Assembly (NCBI RefSeq): GCF_018130505.1
Contig: NZ_JAFCKH010000012.1
Location: 209,501-273,500, forward strand
Direction: 5' to 3'
Source: Bradyrhizobium tropiciagri
GTDB taxonomy: Bacteria; Pseudomonadota; Alphaproteobacteria; Rhizobiales; Xanthobacteraceae
Length of the DNA stretch: 64,000 bases
Shown: positions 47,614 through 60,074 of the stretch, piece after piece
Position numbering within the stretch: position 1 is the first letter of the stretch
Layout: every line of letters starts with the position of its first letter
The notes under the pieces: model-generated
Databases searched by the model: none
Seen by the model: only the letters and a program-made list of their open reading frames with translations
Told to the model about the DNA's origin: nothing
Made by a program: the position numbers and the translations under genes

Positions 47614-48999
47614 TCAGCCCGCGACCTGCTTGATGCGGGCGATCAGTTCGTCGACGGCCTTGTCCACCGGCACCTTCTCGCTGACCACGCGGTTCATCGC
47701 CTTCGCCCAGACGTTCTCGTTGTTCAGGATGGTGAACTTCCAGTTCTTGGTGAAGTCGAACGGCGCAGTGCCGCCGGTGAACTGGTTCCAGACCGCCTTG
47801 CGATGCCGGTCGGCCTGCCAGAACGGGCTGGCCTGGCTTGCCTTGGTCACCGGGAACCAGCGGCCGAGCGCGCCCTCGACATAGGGCCGCACGTTGTCTT
47901 CCTGCATCAGGAACGCGATGAACTGCTTGCCCTCCGCCTTGTTCTTGGCGTTGGCGAAGATCAGGCCGGTCTTGACGTCGGAGCGGTACTTGATGGTCGA
48001 GCCGTCCGGCGCCTTCGGGAATGAGGCAGTGATGATGTCCTGCTCATAGGCCTGCTTGCCGGCGGCGCGCTGCGCGTCGGTCAGCGCCGGATTGGTCGAA
48101 TCCTCGAACCACTTCGCCGCGATCGAGATCGTGAAGTTGTGGGTCATCACGATCGTCTTGTTGTGAAAGGCGACGTTGTTGTCCGGATCCTTCCAGGTCG
48201 TGGAGGAGGGCGGCGTGCAGCCCTTGATGTAGGTGTCGGTGTAATCCTTCAGCGCATGGATCAGGCCGTCGCGCACCTTGGGATCGTCGACCAGCAGCTT
48301 GCCGTCGTCGTCGACCAGCTTGACGTGGTAGGCGTCCATGAAGGTGTAGAACGACTGGAAGGAGTCGGTGGATTCCACGCCCATCGGCTGGCCGACGCCG
48401 TAGATGCGCTGGCCGGTCGCCTTGCGGATCCCGGGCTGCACCTTGTCGCACCAGAAGGTCCAGTAATCCTCCCACTTGGTCGGGATGTCGGCGGCCTTGA
48501 AGCCGGCCTTGTCGAGCAGGTCGCCCCAGATCTGGACGTGCATGCTCTGCTGCTTCAGCGGGAAGCCGTAATAGGACTTCTTCTTGGCGACGTCGTTGTA
48601 GAGCAGGGCCGCCTCGAGCGTGTTCGGCGCGAACGCGTCCTTCATCGGCAGCATGATGTCGGACAGGTCTTCGAGCTTGCCTTCAAAGGCCCATTTGCCC
48701 TGCGCTTGCACGTCGTAGGTGTCGGAATAGGCGACGTCGGGCACGGTGCCGGAATCCAGCGCGGCGACCGTCTTCGGGATCATGTCCTGGATCGCGTATT
48801 GCGACAGCTCGACCTTGATGCCGGTCTTGGCCTCGAACTTCTTGATGGTCTCGATCAGCGCGTCGTCTTCGGACTTGTAAAATCCCTTGCCCCACCAGAC
48901 GGTAATCGTCTTGCCCTGGGCCAGAGCGGGTGCAGTTGCGGCAAACAGGCCGACCGCAGCGACCGCGAGTGAAAGCGCAGCAATAACCTTGGATCTCAC
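47614..48999 (-). CDS. Sugar-type ABC transporter substrate-binding protein
   Basis: 461 residues, exported (MRSKVIAALSLAVAAVGLFA, cleavage after ALAQ). The mature protein starts KTITVWWGKGFYKSEDDALIETIKKFEAKTGIKVEL, typical of MalE/UgpB-type extracellular solute-binding family 1. YYGFPLKQQSMHVQIWGDLLDKAGF is the conserved hinge-side motif. It feeds the two permeases downstream, across a REP-like element that may separate the abundant binding-protein message from the permease message. A LacI-type operator candidate lies just upstream. Confidence 0.92.
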   Translation of the reverse strand: MRSKVIAALSLAVAAVGLFAATAPALAQGKTITVWWGKGFYKSEDDALIETIKKFEAKTGIKVELSQYAIQDMIPKTVAALDSGTVPDVAYSDTYDVQAQGKWAFEGKLEDLSDIMLPMKDAFAPNTLEAALLYNDVAKKKSYYGFPLKQQSMHVQIWGDLLDKAGFKAADIPTKWEDYWTFWCDKVQPGIRKATGQRIYGVGQPMGVESTDSFQSFYTFMDAYHVKLVDDDGKLLVDDPKVRDGLIHALKDYTDTYIKGCTPPSSTTWKDPDNNVAFHNKTIVMTHNFTISIAAKWFEDSTNPALTDAQRAAGKQAYEQDIITASFPKAPDGSTIKYRSDVKTGLIFANAKNKAEGKQFIAFLMQEDNVRPYVEGALGRWFPVTKASQASPFWQADRHRKAVWNQFTGGTAPFDFTKNWKFTILNNENVWAKAMNRVVSEKVPVDKAVDELIARIKQVAG

Positions 49000-49021
49000 G
49001 TTATTCTCCCTCAGTGGAAGG

Positions 49022-49040
49022 CCGGTTTTTTTAACCGGTT
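49022..49040. promoter_or_regulatory. Palindrome upstream of the binding-protein gene, LacI-type operator candidate
   Basis: AACCGGTT at 49033-49040 has the central CG palindrome of LacI/GalR operators. An overlapping hairpin CCGGTT-TTTTT-AACCGG spans 49022-49038. It lies 23-41 bases upstream of the start. No LacI-family regulator is in the window. Confidence 0.35.
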
Positions 49041-49162
49041 GGATAAAACACTAGCGCATGGGCGTGACCTGATAAAGATGTCGCACCGACGACTTCAGTA
49101 GGGACTCGTGGTGAGAATGTGGATCAGTCCCGGCGCATCGATGCGGAAAGTGAATTGATCGG

Positions 49163-51136
49163 TCAGTTCGACTTCGCATTGTCGGCGGCCGCCGCCGGGC
49201 CGGTGGCCGGCGCGCTCGCTGCGGCATCGGCCGGCGCTTGCCGCGCGCCGCCGCCGGTGAGGCGGTCGAGCACGCCGCGCACTGCGTCACGCGCCTTGGT
49301 GTCCTTGAGCGAGTCGAGCAATTGCGCAGCCCCCGGCGAGCGCCGGATCAGGATGTCCGGATCGGGGAAGATCAGCGGATCGTCCCACGGGCCCTGAACC
49401 ACGAACGGCAGGTCGTAGGCCTTGCCGCCGCTGGAGGCCGCGGTCAGGCTGGCGACGCCTTTGAGATCGTATTCGCGCGACGGCACCGAGGCGGTGCCGG
49501 TCAGCGTGATCCGCGCCGCCGGTCCTTCGACGCGGATGTCCTCGGCGGTCGCGATGCCGTCGGAGAATTTCACCGAGATATTGAGATTGTCGTAGGGCGT
49601 CGATCCGGACCGGAAATTGCCGCCGCCGGACAGCGGCCGCTTCTCCAGCCGCCGCAACAACTGCTCGACATTGAAGCCGGCGATCGCACCGTCATGACCG
49701 TTCAGCGTCGCGCTGCCATCGAGCGATGATGCGAGGCCGAACGGGCTCGAGCCGGAGGCCGTCAGCGAGACGCCGAGATTGCCGCGGCCGGACAGTTTGT
49801 TGATCCCGAACAATTCGCTGGCGCAGGCCTGCAGGTCGACATCGGTGAACTGGAATTGCGCCCGCACGTCGGCGACCGCATCCGAGCGCGCGATCGCGAA
49901 CGAGCCCTTGGCGATGCCGCCGAACATCTGCGCCTCGCCGACGCTGAGCGCCAGCGCGCCACCGCGCAGGTTGGCGCCGAGCGCGGTGCGGCCGAGCTTG
50001 GACGGACCGACCGTCACCTTGGCCGCCGACAGGCGCATGTCGAGATCGGTCGTCGACAGCGAGGACAGGTCGAACAGCTGCCTGTTCCAGTCGCGCTGGC
50101 CCGAGGCGAGCAGGCGGAACGTCGAGATGTACGGCGTGAAGTCGAGGTTGCCTGCGGCCAGCGTCGCCTGCAGCGTCTGCCGGCCGTTATTGGCGTAGGT
50201 CATCACGCCCTCGGCGACATTGCCGTCGAGCTCGACATTGACATTGGTGAGCGCGACCGAGCCGCCGACCACGTTGGCGCGCGCCTTCAGCGCGAAGCGG
50301 CCGAAGCCGCCCCCGCCGCCGGGCGGCGCCTGCCCCATCCAGCGCAGCGCGTTGCGCAGCGACGGTGAGTCCATGGTGGCGACGCCTTCCATCATCACGC
50401 TGGTGCGGTTGGCAACGGTTCCGTCGAACGCAACCTTCAGCGGCGCGCTGGCCAGCCGCGCCTTCAGCCCGGAGCGGTCGCCCGACAGCAGCGCGGCGAA
50501 ATCGGCGGCGCTGATCGAGCCGTCGACGCGCTCGCCGCGCCAGTCGAACTGGCCGGTTGCGGCAAACGACCGCGAGATCGACGGCCAGGCCAGCGACAGG
50601 TCGATGTCGCCGAGCTTCTCGGAGATCTGGTTGGTGCCGTCCTCGTAGTTCAGCTCGCCGTCCTGGATGCGAATCTCGGAGAACGACACTTGATTCTCGG
50701 CGCCGGGCGTCATCGCTTTCGCGATGGTCTCGACGAACGGCGTCCAGTTGCTCTCGCCGGCAGCGTCGCGGACCACATGGATATGCGGCCGCAGCATCAT
50801 GACGTCGGCGATCTCGAACCGCCGCAGCAGCAGCGGCAGCAGCCGCAGGTTTGCGGTCAGCACATCGACCTGCAGCGCGGGGTCGACGGTCTCGGCGCCC
50901 TTCAGACCGACATTGTGAAAGGAGACGTAGCTGCCCGGAAACACTGAGACGTCAATGTTTCCGTTGACGACCAATTCGAGCCCGGTCACCGCGCGGATCT
51001 GGGCTTCCACCGCGCGCTGCAGCGCGTCCCGGTTGAGGAACCACGACGTGCCGACCAGACCGATCACCGCGAGGCCAAAAAGCGCCGCGATCGGCATCCC
51101 CAGGCGCTTAATTCCTTGGGCCATCGTCAATGACAT
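49163..51136 (-). CDS. AsmA family protein
   Basis: 657 residues. One N-terminal membrane helix (IAALFGLAVIGLVGTSWFL) is followed by LNRDALQRAVEAQIRAVTGLELVVNGNIDVSVFPGSYVSF, the AsmA N-terminal domain. The remainder is beta-rich, and the C-terminal AsmA_2-like region has GNLGVSLTASGSSPFGLASSLDGSATLNGHDGAIAGFNVEQLLRRLE. AsmA-like proteins bridge the periplasm and are implicated in phospholipid transport to the outer membrane. The last 35 residues are Ala-rich. It is divergent from the CoA-transferase genes. Confidence 0.92.
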   Translation of the reverse strand: MSLTMAQGIKRLGMPIAALFGLAVIGLVGTSWFLNRDALQRAVEAQIRAVTGLELVVNGNIDVSVFPGSYVSFHNVGLKGAETVDPALQVDVLTANLRLLPLLLRRFEIADVMMLRPHIHVVRDAAGESNWTPFVETIAKAMTPGAENQVSFSEIRIQDGELNYEDGTNQISEKLGDIDLSLAWPSISRSFAATGQFDWRGERVDGSISAADFAALLSGDRSGLKARLASAPLKVAFDGTVANRTSVMMEGVATMDSPSLRNALRWMGQAPPGGGGGFGRFALKARANVVGGSVALTNVNVELDGNVAEGVMTYANNGRQTLQATLAAGNLDFTPYISTFRLLASGQRDWNRQLFDLSSLSTTDLDMRLSAAKVTVGPSKLGRTALGANLRGGALALSVGEAQMFGGIAKGSFAIARSDAVADVRAQFQFTDVDLQACASELFGINKLSGRGNLGVSLTASGSSPFGLASSLDGSATLNGHDGAIAGFNVEQLLRRLEKRPLSGGGNFRSGSTPYDNLNISVKFSDGIATAEDIRVEGPAARITLTGTASVPSREYDLKGVASLTAASSGGKAYDLPFVVQGPWDDPLIFPDPDILIRRSPGAAQLLDSLKDTKARDAVRGVLDRLTGGGARQAPADAAASAPATGPAAAADNAKSN

Positions 51137-51373
51137 GTCCGGGTCGGGTTGTGTGGGTTGTCGGGTCGTCGTCGAACACAGCGGGGCATCCCTTTGGGAG
51201 CCCGTGCCAACCCACGCAACTTGAAGGCTTTTCTTGACGCTTTCAAGGCCGACGTGGCGCCGCGGGCCACCGCCTCATGGTCGCACCGGGCCGTGATTGA
51301 CGCACTGCGAAGATTTCGCCTAATAATCCGGTTTGTCACCGCCGTTCCGCGCCCTCGATCAGGTATTTGCTGC

Positions 51374-52081
51374 ATGAACAAGGTCTATCCCGACGCAAAA
51401 TCGGCCCTCGATGGTCTCCTCAAGGACGGCATCATGATCATGTCGGGCGGCTTCGGCCTCTGCGGCATCGCCGAGACCCTGTCGGACGCCATCCGCGACT
51501 CCGGCGTGAAGGGCCTCACGGTCGTCTCCAACAATGCCGGCGTCGACGGCATCGGCTTGAGCCGCCTGCTGGAAACCCGCCAGATCAAGAAGATGATCTC
51601 GTCCTATGTCGGCGAGAACAAGCTGTTCGCCCAGCAATATCTCGCCGGCGAGCTCGAGCTCGAATTCAATCCGCAGGGCACGCTGGCCGAGCGCATCCGC
51701 GCCGGCGGCGCCGGCATCCCGGCCTTCTACACCAAGACCGGCGTCGGCACGCTGATCGCCGAAGGCAAGGAAGTGAAGGAATTCGACGGCCAGAAATACA
51801 TCATGGAGCGCGGCCTGTTCGCGGACCTCGCCATCGTCCACGCCTGGAAGGGCGACACCGCCGGCAACCTCGTCTACCGCAAGACCGCGCGCAACTTTAA
51901 CCCGATGATGGCGACCGCCGCGAAGGTCACCGTCGCCGAGGTCGAGCATCTGGTGCCGGCCGGCGAGATCGATCCGGACCACATCCACACCCCCGGCATT
52001 TTCGTCAAACGCATCATCGAGGTCGGCACGGCCAAGAAGCGGATCGAATTCCGCAACACCCGTCCGCGGCCCGCAGCGTAA
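51374..52081 (+). CDS. scoA: 3-oxoacid CoA-transferase subunit A
   Basis: 235 residues. It has the CoA-binding loop DGIMIMSGGFGLCGIAETL, GIGLSRLLETRQIKKMISSYVGENK, GTLAERIRAGGAGIPAFYTKTGVGT and KYIMERGLFADLAIVHAWKGD, all standard for the A subunit of succinyl-CoA:acetoacetate transferase. With ScoB it moves CoA from succinyl-CoA to acetoacetate or a similar oxoacid, which in this PHB-storing type of bacterium feeds acetoacetate back into acetyl-CoA. ATG 51374 matches the family start (MNKVYPD). Confidence 0.95.
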   Translation: MNKVYPDAKSALDGLLKDGIMIMSGGFGLCGIAETLSDAIRDSGVKGLTVVSNNAGVDGIGLSRLLETRQIKKMISSYVGENKLFAQQYLAGELELEFNPQGTLAERIRAGGAGIPAFYTKTGVGTLIAEGKEVKEFDGQKYIMERGLFADLAIVHAWKGDTAGNLVYRKTARNFNPMMATAAKVTVAEVEHLVPAGEIDPDHIHTPGIFVKRIIEVGTAKKRIEFRNTRPRPAA

Positions 52082-52105
52082 AACCCAACTCATCAGGAGC
52101 CTCTC

Positions 52106-52756
52106 ATGGCCTGGACCCGTGAACAGATGGCCGCCCGCGCCGCCAAGGAGTTGCGCGACGGCTTTTACGTCAACCTCGGCATCGGCATTCCGACGCTGGT
52201 CTCGAACTTCATTCCCGACGGCATCGACGTCAGCCTGCAGAGCGAGAACGGCATGCTCGGCATGGGCCCGTTCCCCTATGAGGACGAGGTCGACGCCGAT
52301 CTCATCAATGCCGGCAAGCAGACCGTCAGCGAGCTGCCCTCGACCAGCTATTTCTCCTCGGCCGATTCCTTCGGCATGGTGCGCGGCGGGCATATCGATC
52401 TCTCGATCCTCGGCGCCATGCAGGTGGCGCAGAACGGCGACCTCGCCAACTGGATGATCCCCGGCAAGATGGTGAAGGGCATGGGCGGCGCCATGGACCT
52501 CGTCGCCGGCGTCAAGCGCGTCGTCGTGGTGATGGAGCATTCCGCCAAGGACGGGGCGAAGCTGCTCAAGCAGTGCAACCTGCCGCTGACCGGCGAGCGC
52601 GTGGTCGACATGGTCGTCACCGATCTCGCCGTGTTCACCATCGACAAGCACGGCAATGACGGCATGGCGCTGATCGAGCTCGCCGACGGCGTCACGCTCG
52701 ACGAGGTCAAGGCCAAGACCGAAGCCGAATTCCGCGTCGCGCTGAAGAACACCTGA
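52106..52756 (+). CDS. scoB: 3-oxoacid CoA-transferase subunit B
   Basis: 216 residues. The catalytic glutamate is Glu47 in [14 protein letters not shown], and the glycine loop is [54 protein letters not shown] is also diagnostic. It starts 24 bases after scoA with a CAGGAG ribosome binding site; a GNAT gene begins one base after its stop. Confidence 0.96.
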   Translation: MAWTREQMAARAAKELRDGFYVNLGIGIPTLVSNFIPDGIDVSLQSENGMLGMGPFPYEDEVDADLINAGKQTVSELPSTSYFSSADSFGMVRGGHIDLSILGAMQVAQNGDLANWMIPGKMVKGMGGAMDLVAGVKRVVVVMEHSAKDGAKLLKQCNLPLTGERVVDMVVTDLAVFTIDKHGNDGMALIELADGVTLDEVKAKTEAEFRVALKNT

Positions 52757-52757
52757 G

Positions 52758-53402
52758 ATGTTTCCGGCGGGACGATCCTCGATCCGTCCCGCCCGATCTG
52801 ACGACGCAGCCTTCATCGCCCGCATTGTGCTGGCCGCGCAGCGCGGCCCGCTGCCGCGCGGCTGGTGCGATATCGCACTGGCGCGGCCTGAACCGGAATG
52901 CCTGACCTTCATGGCGCGGCTCGCGGTTGCGCGTGCGCGGTCATGGTATCATACAGCTCACTTCCTGATCGCCGAGGTTGATGGCGTGCCAGCCGCAGCG
53001 CTGTGCGCGATGCCGGCGGCCGGGACGCTCGCGGCGGTCCGTGACGCGATCGCGGAGGTCGCGGCCGAAACCGGCGATGACCCGGCAACGATCTTCATGC
53101 GCGGCGCCTACGCCCGTAATTGCTGGGTGCAGGGCGGCGAGAGCGACTGGCTGATCGAGCATGTCGCAACCGATCCCGCCCATCGCGGCAGCGGCCTGGT
53201 GCAGGCGCTGATCCACCGTGCACTCGCTGACGGCAAGGCGGCGGGCTTTGCGCAGGCGTCGATCTCGTTCCTGATCGGCAACGACCCGGCCGAGCGCTGC
53301 TACGCCAAGGCGGGTTTTGTCTTCGCCGAAGAGAAACGCGACGCCGCGTTCGAGGCACTAACCGGCGCACCGGGCTTTCGCCGGTTCGCGCGTGGGATTT
53401 GA
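52758..53402 (+). CDS. GNAT family N-acetyltransferase
   Basis: 214 residues. It begins SSIRPARSDDAAFIARIVLAAQRG, a standard GNAT first strand and helix. The acetyl-CoA loop is in WLIEHVATDPAHRGSGLVQALIHRAL (an R/Q-x-x-G-x-G/A variant: HRGSGL), and motif B is FLIGNDPAERCYAKAGFVFAEE. The acceptor is unknown. It is the last gene of the scoA-scoB unit, separated by one base, so it may be translated by reinitiation. Confidence 0.88.
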   Translation: MFPAGRSSIRPARSDDAAFIARIVLAAQRGPLPRGWCDIALARPEPECLTFMARLAVARARSWYHTAHFLIAEVDGVPAAALCAMPAAGTLAAVRDAIAEVAAETGDDPATIFMRGAYARNCWVQGGESDWLIEHVATDPAHRGSGLVQALIHRALADGKAAGFAQASISFLIGNDPAERCYAKAGFVFAEEKRDAAFEALTGAPGFRRFARGI

Positions 53403-53773
53403 GTGGGGGTAGACGACGCCGCACACACGCCTGTCGTCCCAGATTGATTTCACATCGCCAGCCAAACAACGTGGCGTCATCACCCGGCTTGACCGGGTGA
53501 TCCAGTATCCCAGAGACAGTGGTTATTGAGCCGATAAGCCGCGGCGTACTGGATCGCCCGGTCAAGCCGGGCGATGACGGCGGTGGGTGCGGATGCATAT
53601 CCCCGTCGTCCCTGCGAAAAGGGCGATGACGGCGAGGGATGGGAGAGGGAGCCCGTCTGCCGGTGGCTCCCATGTCCGCGGCCCTGCCGACAATTTGGGC
53701 ACAACGCCCAGCTAATGCGTTTCACCTCGGTCCGCATCTCTGCCTAGTCTGGCGGAGACGGAGATGAAGCAGC
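53403..53773. other. Intergenic region with REP-like elements
   Basis: 371 bases. It contains the paired REP at 53475-53579 and a shorter decayed piece near 53602-53632 (CCCCGTCGTCCCTGCG...). No gene is evident. Confidence 0.6.
53475..53579. repeat. REP-like inverted repeat pair with compensated changes
   Basis: Arms 53475-53507 and 53547-53579 (33 bases each, 39 apart) are reverse complements except at two positions. Each arm is itself a hairpin: ATCACCCGG with CCGGGTGAT in the first, ATCGCCCGG with CCGGGCGAT in the second. The two differences swap an A-T pair for a G-C pair within the hairpin, so pairing is preserved in both. Confidence 0.85.
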
Positions 53774-54259
53774 ATGCGTGCGATCCTTGATCACTGCACC
53801 GGAGGGGTTGAGCGAAGCCTGACGGCCGGCACGGATTTCATCCATGAGGGCGGCAAGACCGGTCATCTGTTCGTGCTGATCGACGGCAAGGTCGAGGTCG
53901 TCAAGGGCGACAATGTGGTGGCCGTGATCGAGGAGCCCGGCGCGGTGTTCGGCGAAATGTCGGTGCTGCTCGACAAGCCGCACAGCGCGCGGGTGCGCGC
54001 GGCATCGGATAGCGTGCTCTACGAGTTCGACGATGCGGCGTCATTCCTGCGCGAACGGCCCGCGGTGGCGTTGCTGATCGCGCAGCTGCTGGCACAGCGG
54101 CTCCATGTTGCCACGAGTTATCTGGCCGACCTGATGCACCAATACGCCGACCACGGCACGCATCTGGCGATGGTCGGCGAGGTGCTGCAAAGCATGATCA
54201 ACCTGCCGCCGATGCAGGTCGCGCCAGGCTCGGATCGGCAATCCGATCCAAGGATATGA
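53774..54259 (+). CDS. Cyclic nucleotide-binding domain protein
   Basis: 161 residues, a single Crp-type cNMP-binding domain without a DNA-binding HTH. FIHEGGKTGHLFVLIDGKVEVVKGDN gives the beta-roll, and the phosphate-binding cassette is FGEMSVLLDKPHSARVRA with the conserved Glu and Arg. A C-terminal helical tail follows. It is a candidate receptor for cAMP from the cyclase at 5291-7054. Its last 62 bases overlap the 3' end of the convergent phosphoesterase gene. Confidence 0.88.
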   Translation: MRAILDHCTGGVERSLTAGTDFIHEGGKTGHLFVLIDGKVEVVKGDNVVAVIEEPGAVFGEMSVLLDKPHSARVRAASDSVLYEFDDAASFLRERPAVALLIAQLLAQRLHVATSYLADLMHQYADHGTHLAMVGEVLQSMINLPPMQVAPGSDRQSDPRI

Positions 54260-55025
54260 GCCAGTCCGGCGCATCGCGCAGCGGTGCCGCCGGGCGCTGC
54301 AGGGGGTTGTCGAGATCGATGACCTGCGCGTCGCTGGCGGCGAGCCAGAATGCCTTGCTCGCGCTGAAATCGAGCGCGATGTAGACCGGCGGCCGGCCGG
54401 GCTGCAGGCCGGTATTGAACACCCACGTCGTCCCCAACTGGTCGAACCAAGAGCCGCTCGGGATGAATGGCGATTGATGCACATGGCCCGAGATCACCAT
54501 CGCCGGATGGTGCCGCTCGATCCAGCGCTTGAGCTCGACATCGCCGAAGAAGCGCTTGCCGCCCCAGCTGGTCGGCGAATCCGCCGGCGGCGCGTGATGC
54601 ACCCAGACCCAACGGCTGTGCGGCAGCGCGGCGGCCTCGCGCAGCTGATCGTCGATGCTCGCTCTGACCAGCGGGCCATCCCACCACGGGCACACCGTGA
54701 ACAGCGTGTCGCCGATGATCACGCTGTCGCCGTCGCAGGCAACGCCGAATTCCCGGATGCTGGCGACCCACCGCGCGATCTTCTCGCCCTCCGGGCTGCG
54801 CTCGTCGAGATCGTGATTGCCCGAGCAGAAGATCACGCGCGTCAGGCCGGCGAGCCGCGCGAGATATTTGGTGACGACAACGATCTGGGCGCGGTAATCG
54901 ACCGCAGAGCCGAGGTTGAGCGCATCGCCCGCGAAGATCACGAGATCGAATTGCGGTGCCGCCGCCAGCAGCCAGTCGAACTGCGGCAATGAATAGTGCA
55001 AATCGGCGACGACGAGACAGCGCAT
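54198..55025 (-). CDS. Calcineurin-like metallophosphoesterase
   Basis: 275 residues with the full set of metal-binding motifs: DLHYS near the N-terminus, FAGDALN, CSGNHDLDE, VWVHHAPP and SGHVHQSP. The dinuclear metal site is therefore complete. It is cytosolic. The substrate is unknown; members cleave phosphodiesters, including cyclic nucleotides, and its neighbour is a cNMP-binding protein, so that is one option. The genes overlap tail to tail by 62 bases. Confidence 0.9.
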   Translation of the reverse strand: MRCLVVADLHYSLPQFDWLLAAAPQFDLVIFAGDALNLGSAVDYRAQIVVVTKYLARLAGLTRVIFCSGNHDLDERSPEGEKIARWVASIREFGVACDGDSVIIGDTLFTVCPWWDGPLVRASIDDQLREAAALPHSRWVWVHHAPPADSPTSWGGKRFFGDVELKRWIERHHPAMVISGHVHQSPFIPSGSWFDQLGTTWVFNTGLQPGRPPVYIALDFSASKAFWLAASDAQVIDLDNPLQRPAAPLRDAPDWLISLDRIADPSLARPASAAG

Positions 55026-55164
55026 CTGGCAAATCCAAATGCCCGGAAAGCGGGCGGGTCGCAGGCGATGCAGTCAAATAAGCCGAATTGCAGCAAGATC
55101 CGTGCCGCATCGCGCGCACCCGGCGCGACAGATTCCCGCAGCGTCGTCGCGGGGAGGGCCGGTG

Positions 55165-59094
<3,930 letters not shown>

Positions 59095-59408
59095 CGCGAA
59101 AGATTTGACCGCCTCTTGGTTGGGCTTCCGCACCGGTATCGGCGGCCGGGAGCCTTAACAGATCGTTAGTATCGCAAGCGGGCAGCGGCAGGTCCACGGG
59201 CCGGGCCGGCCTGCGCACGCCTAAGGCGGGATAACGTTAACTTGGCTGAACGATCCACCGGGGTGCTGCGTTGTCGGAAGTGCCGCCGCAGCACCGGTCC
59301 GGCGGGCGCCGCGTCACGCCGGCGATGCGTCTTCGCGGTAGGGTTTGGCGCGGACCGACGGCCGATCGGCGAGCTCAACAACCAGGGAAACGATCAAGGA
59401 GCGCGACC
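59095..59408. other. Intergenic region between the kinase and phasin genes
   Basis: 314 bases between divergent genes. It holds the CtrA-like box at 59155-59169 and a 9-bp inverted repeat (59262-59270 with 59287-59295) with TGC elements, a possible regulator site for the phasin. No ORF of family character. Confidence 0.5.
59155..59169. promoter_or_regulatory. Near-consensus CtrA-type box upstream of the large kinase
   Basis: TTAA-N7-TTAG, one mismatch to TTAA-N7-TTAA, 61 bp upstream of the kinase ATG. The kinase resembles regulators upstream of CtrA, which makes a feedback site plausible but unproven. Confidence 0.35.
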
Positions 59409-59792
59409 ATGAGCAACACAGGGCGTGACCAATTCGAAATCCCCAAGGAGATGCGGTCGATGGCGGAGGCAAATTTCGAACAGGCGCGGAAAGCGTTCGA
59501 GCAGTTCGTCAGCAATGCGCAGGCCGCTGCGGGCCGGATCGAGGAGCGCAATGCCTCGGTGCGGGCCGGCGCCAGGGACATCTCGGCGAAGGCGATCGCC
59601 TATGCCGAAAAGAACGTGCAGTCCTCGCTGGACTACGCCCAGTCGCTGCTCAAGGCCAAGGATCTGAGCGATATCATGCGGCTGCACAGCGAATATGTGC
59701 AGGGCCAGATGCGCGCGCTCGCCGAGCAGGCCAGCGAAATGGGCCAGGTCGTCAGCCGCGCGGCGATGGACGCGGTGAAGCCCAAAAGCTGA
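59409..59792 (+). CDS. Phasin family protein
   Basis: 127 residues, helical and amphipathic: MRSMAEANFEQARKAFEQFV, AGARDISAKAIAYAEKNVQSSLDYAQSLLKAKDLSDIMRLHSEYVQ. This is the phasin_2 pattern. Phasins coat polyhydroxybutyrate granules. AAGGAG sits before ATG 59409. A second phasin gene follows on the same strand. Confidence 0.92.
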   Translation: MSNTGRDQFEIPKEMRSMAEANFEQARKAFEQFVSNAQAAAGRIEERNASVRAGARDISAKAIAYAEKNVQSSLDYAQSLLKAKDLSDIMRLHSEYVQGQMRALAEQASEMGQVVSRAAMDAVKPKS

Positions 59793-59845
59793 CCAGAGCC
59801 TAGAACTAACCGGGAACTGACCGGGAACCGCCACTGGCCAATCCG

Positions 59846-59879
59846 TGGCCGAACCGGAGCCCCGCCACCGGTTCGGCCA
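59846..59879 (+). terminator. Terminator-like hairpin after the first phasin gene
   Basis: Twelve-base perfect arms TGGCCGAACCGG and CCGGTTCGGCCA with a 10-base loop, 53 bases past the stop. No U-tract follows. Confidence 0.55.
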
Positions 59880-59883
59880 AAAG

Positions 59884-59929
59884 TTGCGGCAATGCACGCG
59901 ATCTTACGTTGCGTTGCACAAAATTGACA
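59884..59929. promoter_or_regulatory. Regulatory region of the second phasin gene
   Basis: It contains the palindrome TTGCGGCAA, then TTGCGTTGCAC and a consensus -35 hexamer TTGACA at 59924-59929. A good -10 is not seen at the expected distance. TGC-rich sites are the known target type of the PHB regulator PhaR, so this is a possible PhaR operator. Confidence 0.35.
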
Positions 59930-60074
59930 TGATATGGGTGTTTACTAGTCAATGCCCGACCAAGGGCATTCCCGTGAACCAAGGCAGCGTGATCCACGTC
60001 CAGCGTCCCGGTCTTTCAGGTCCCGGGCGTCGTGAGGGGTCACTTCTATTCACCCGTTGCGAAGGATGCACGTC

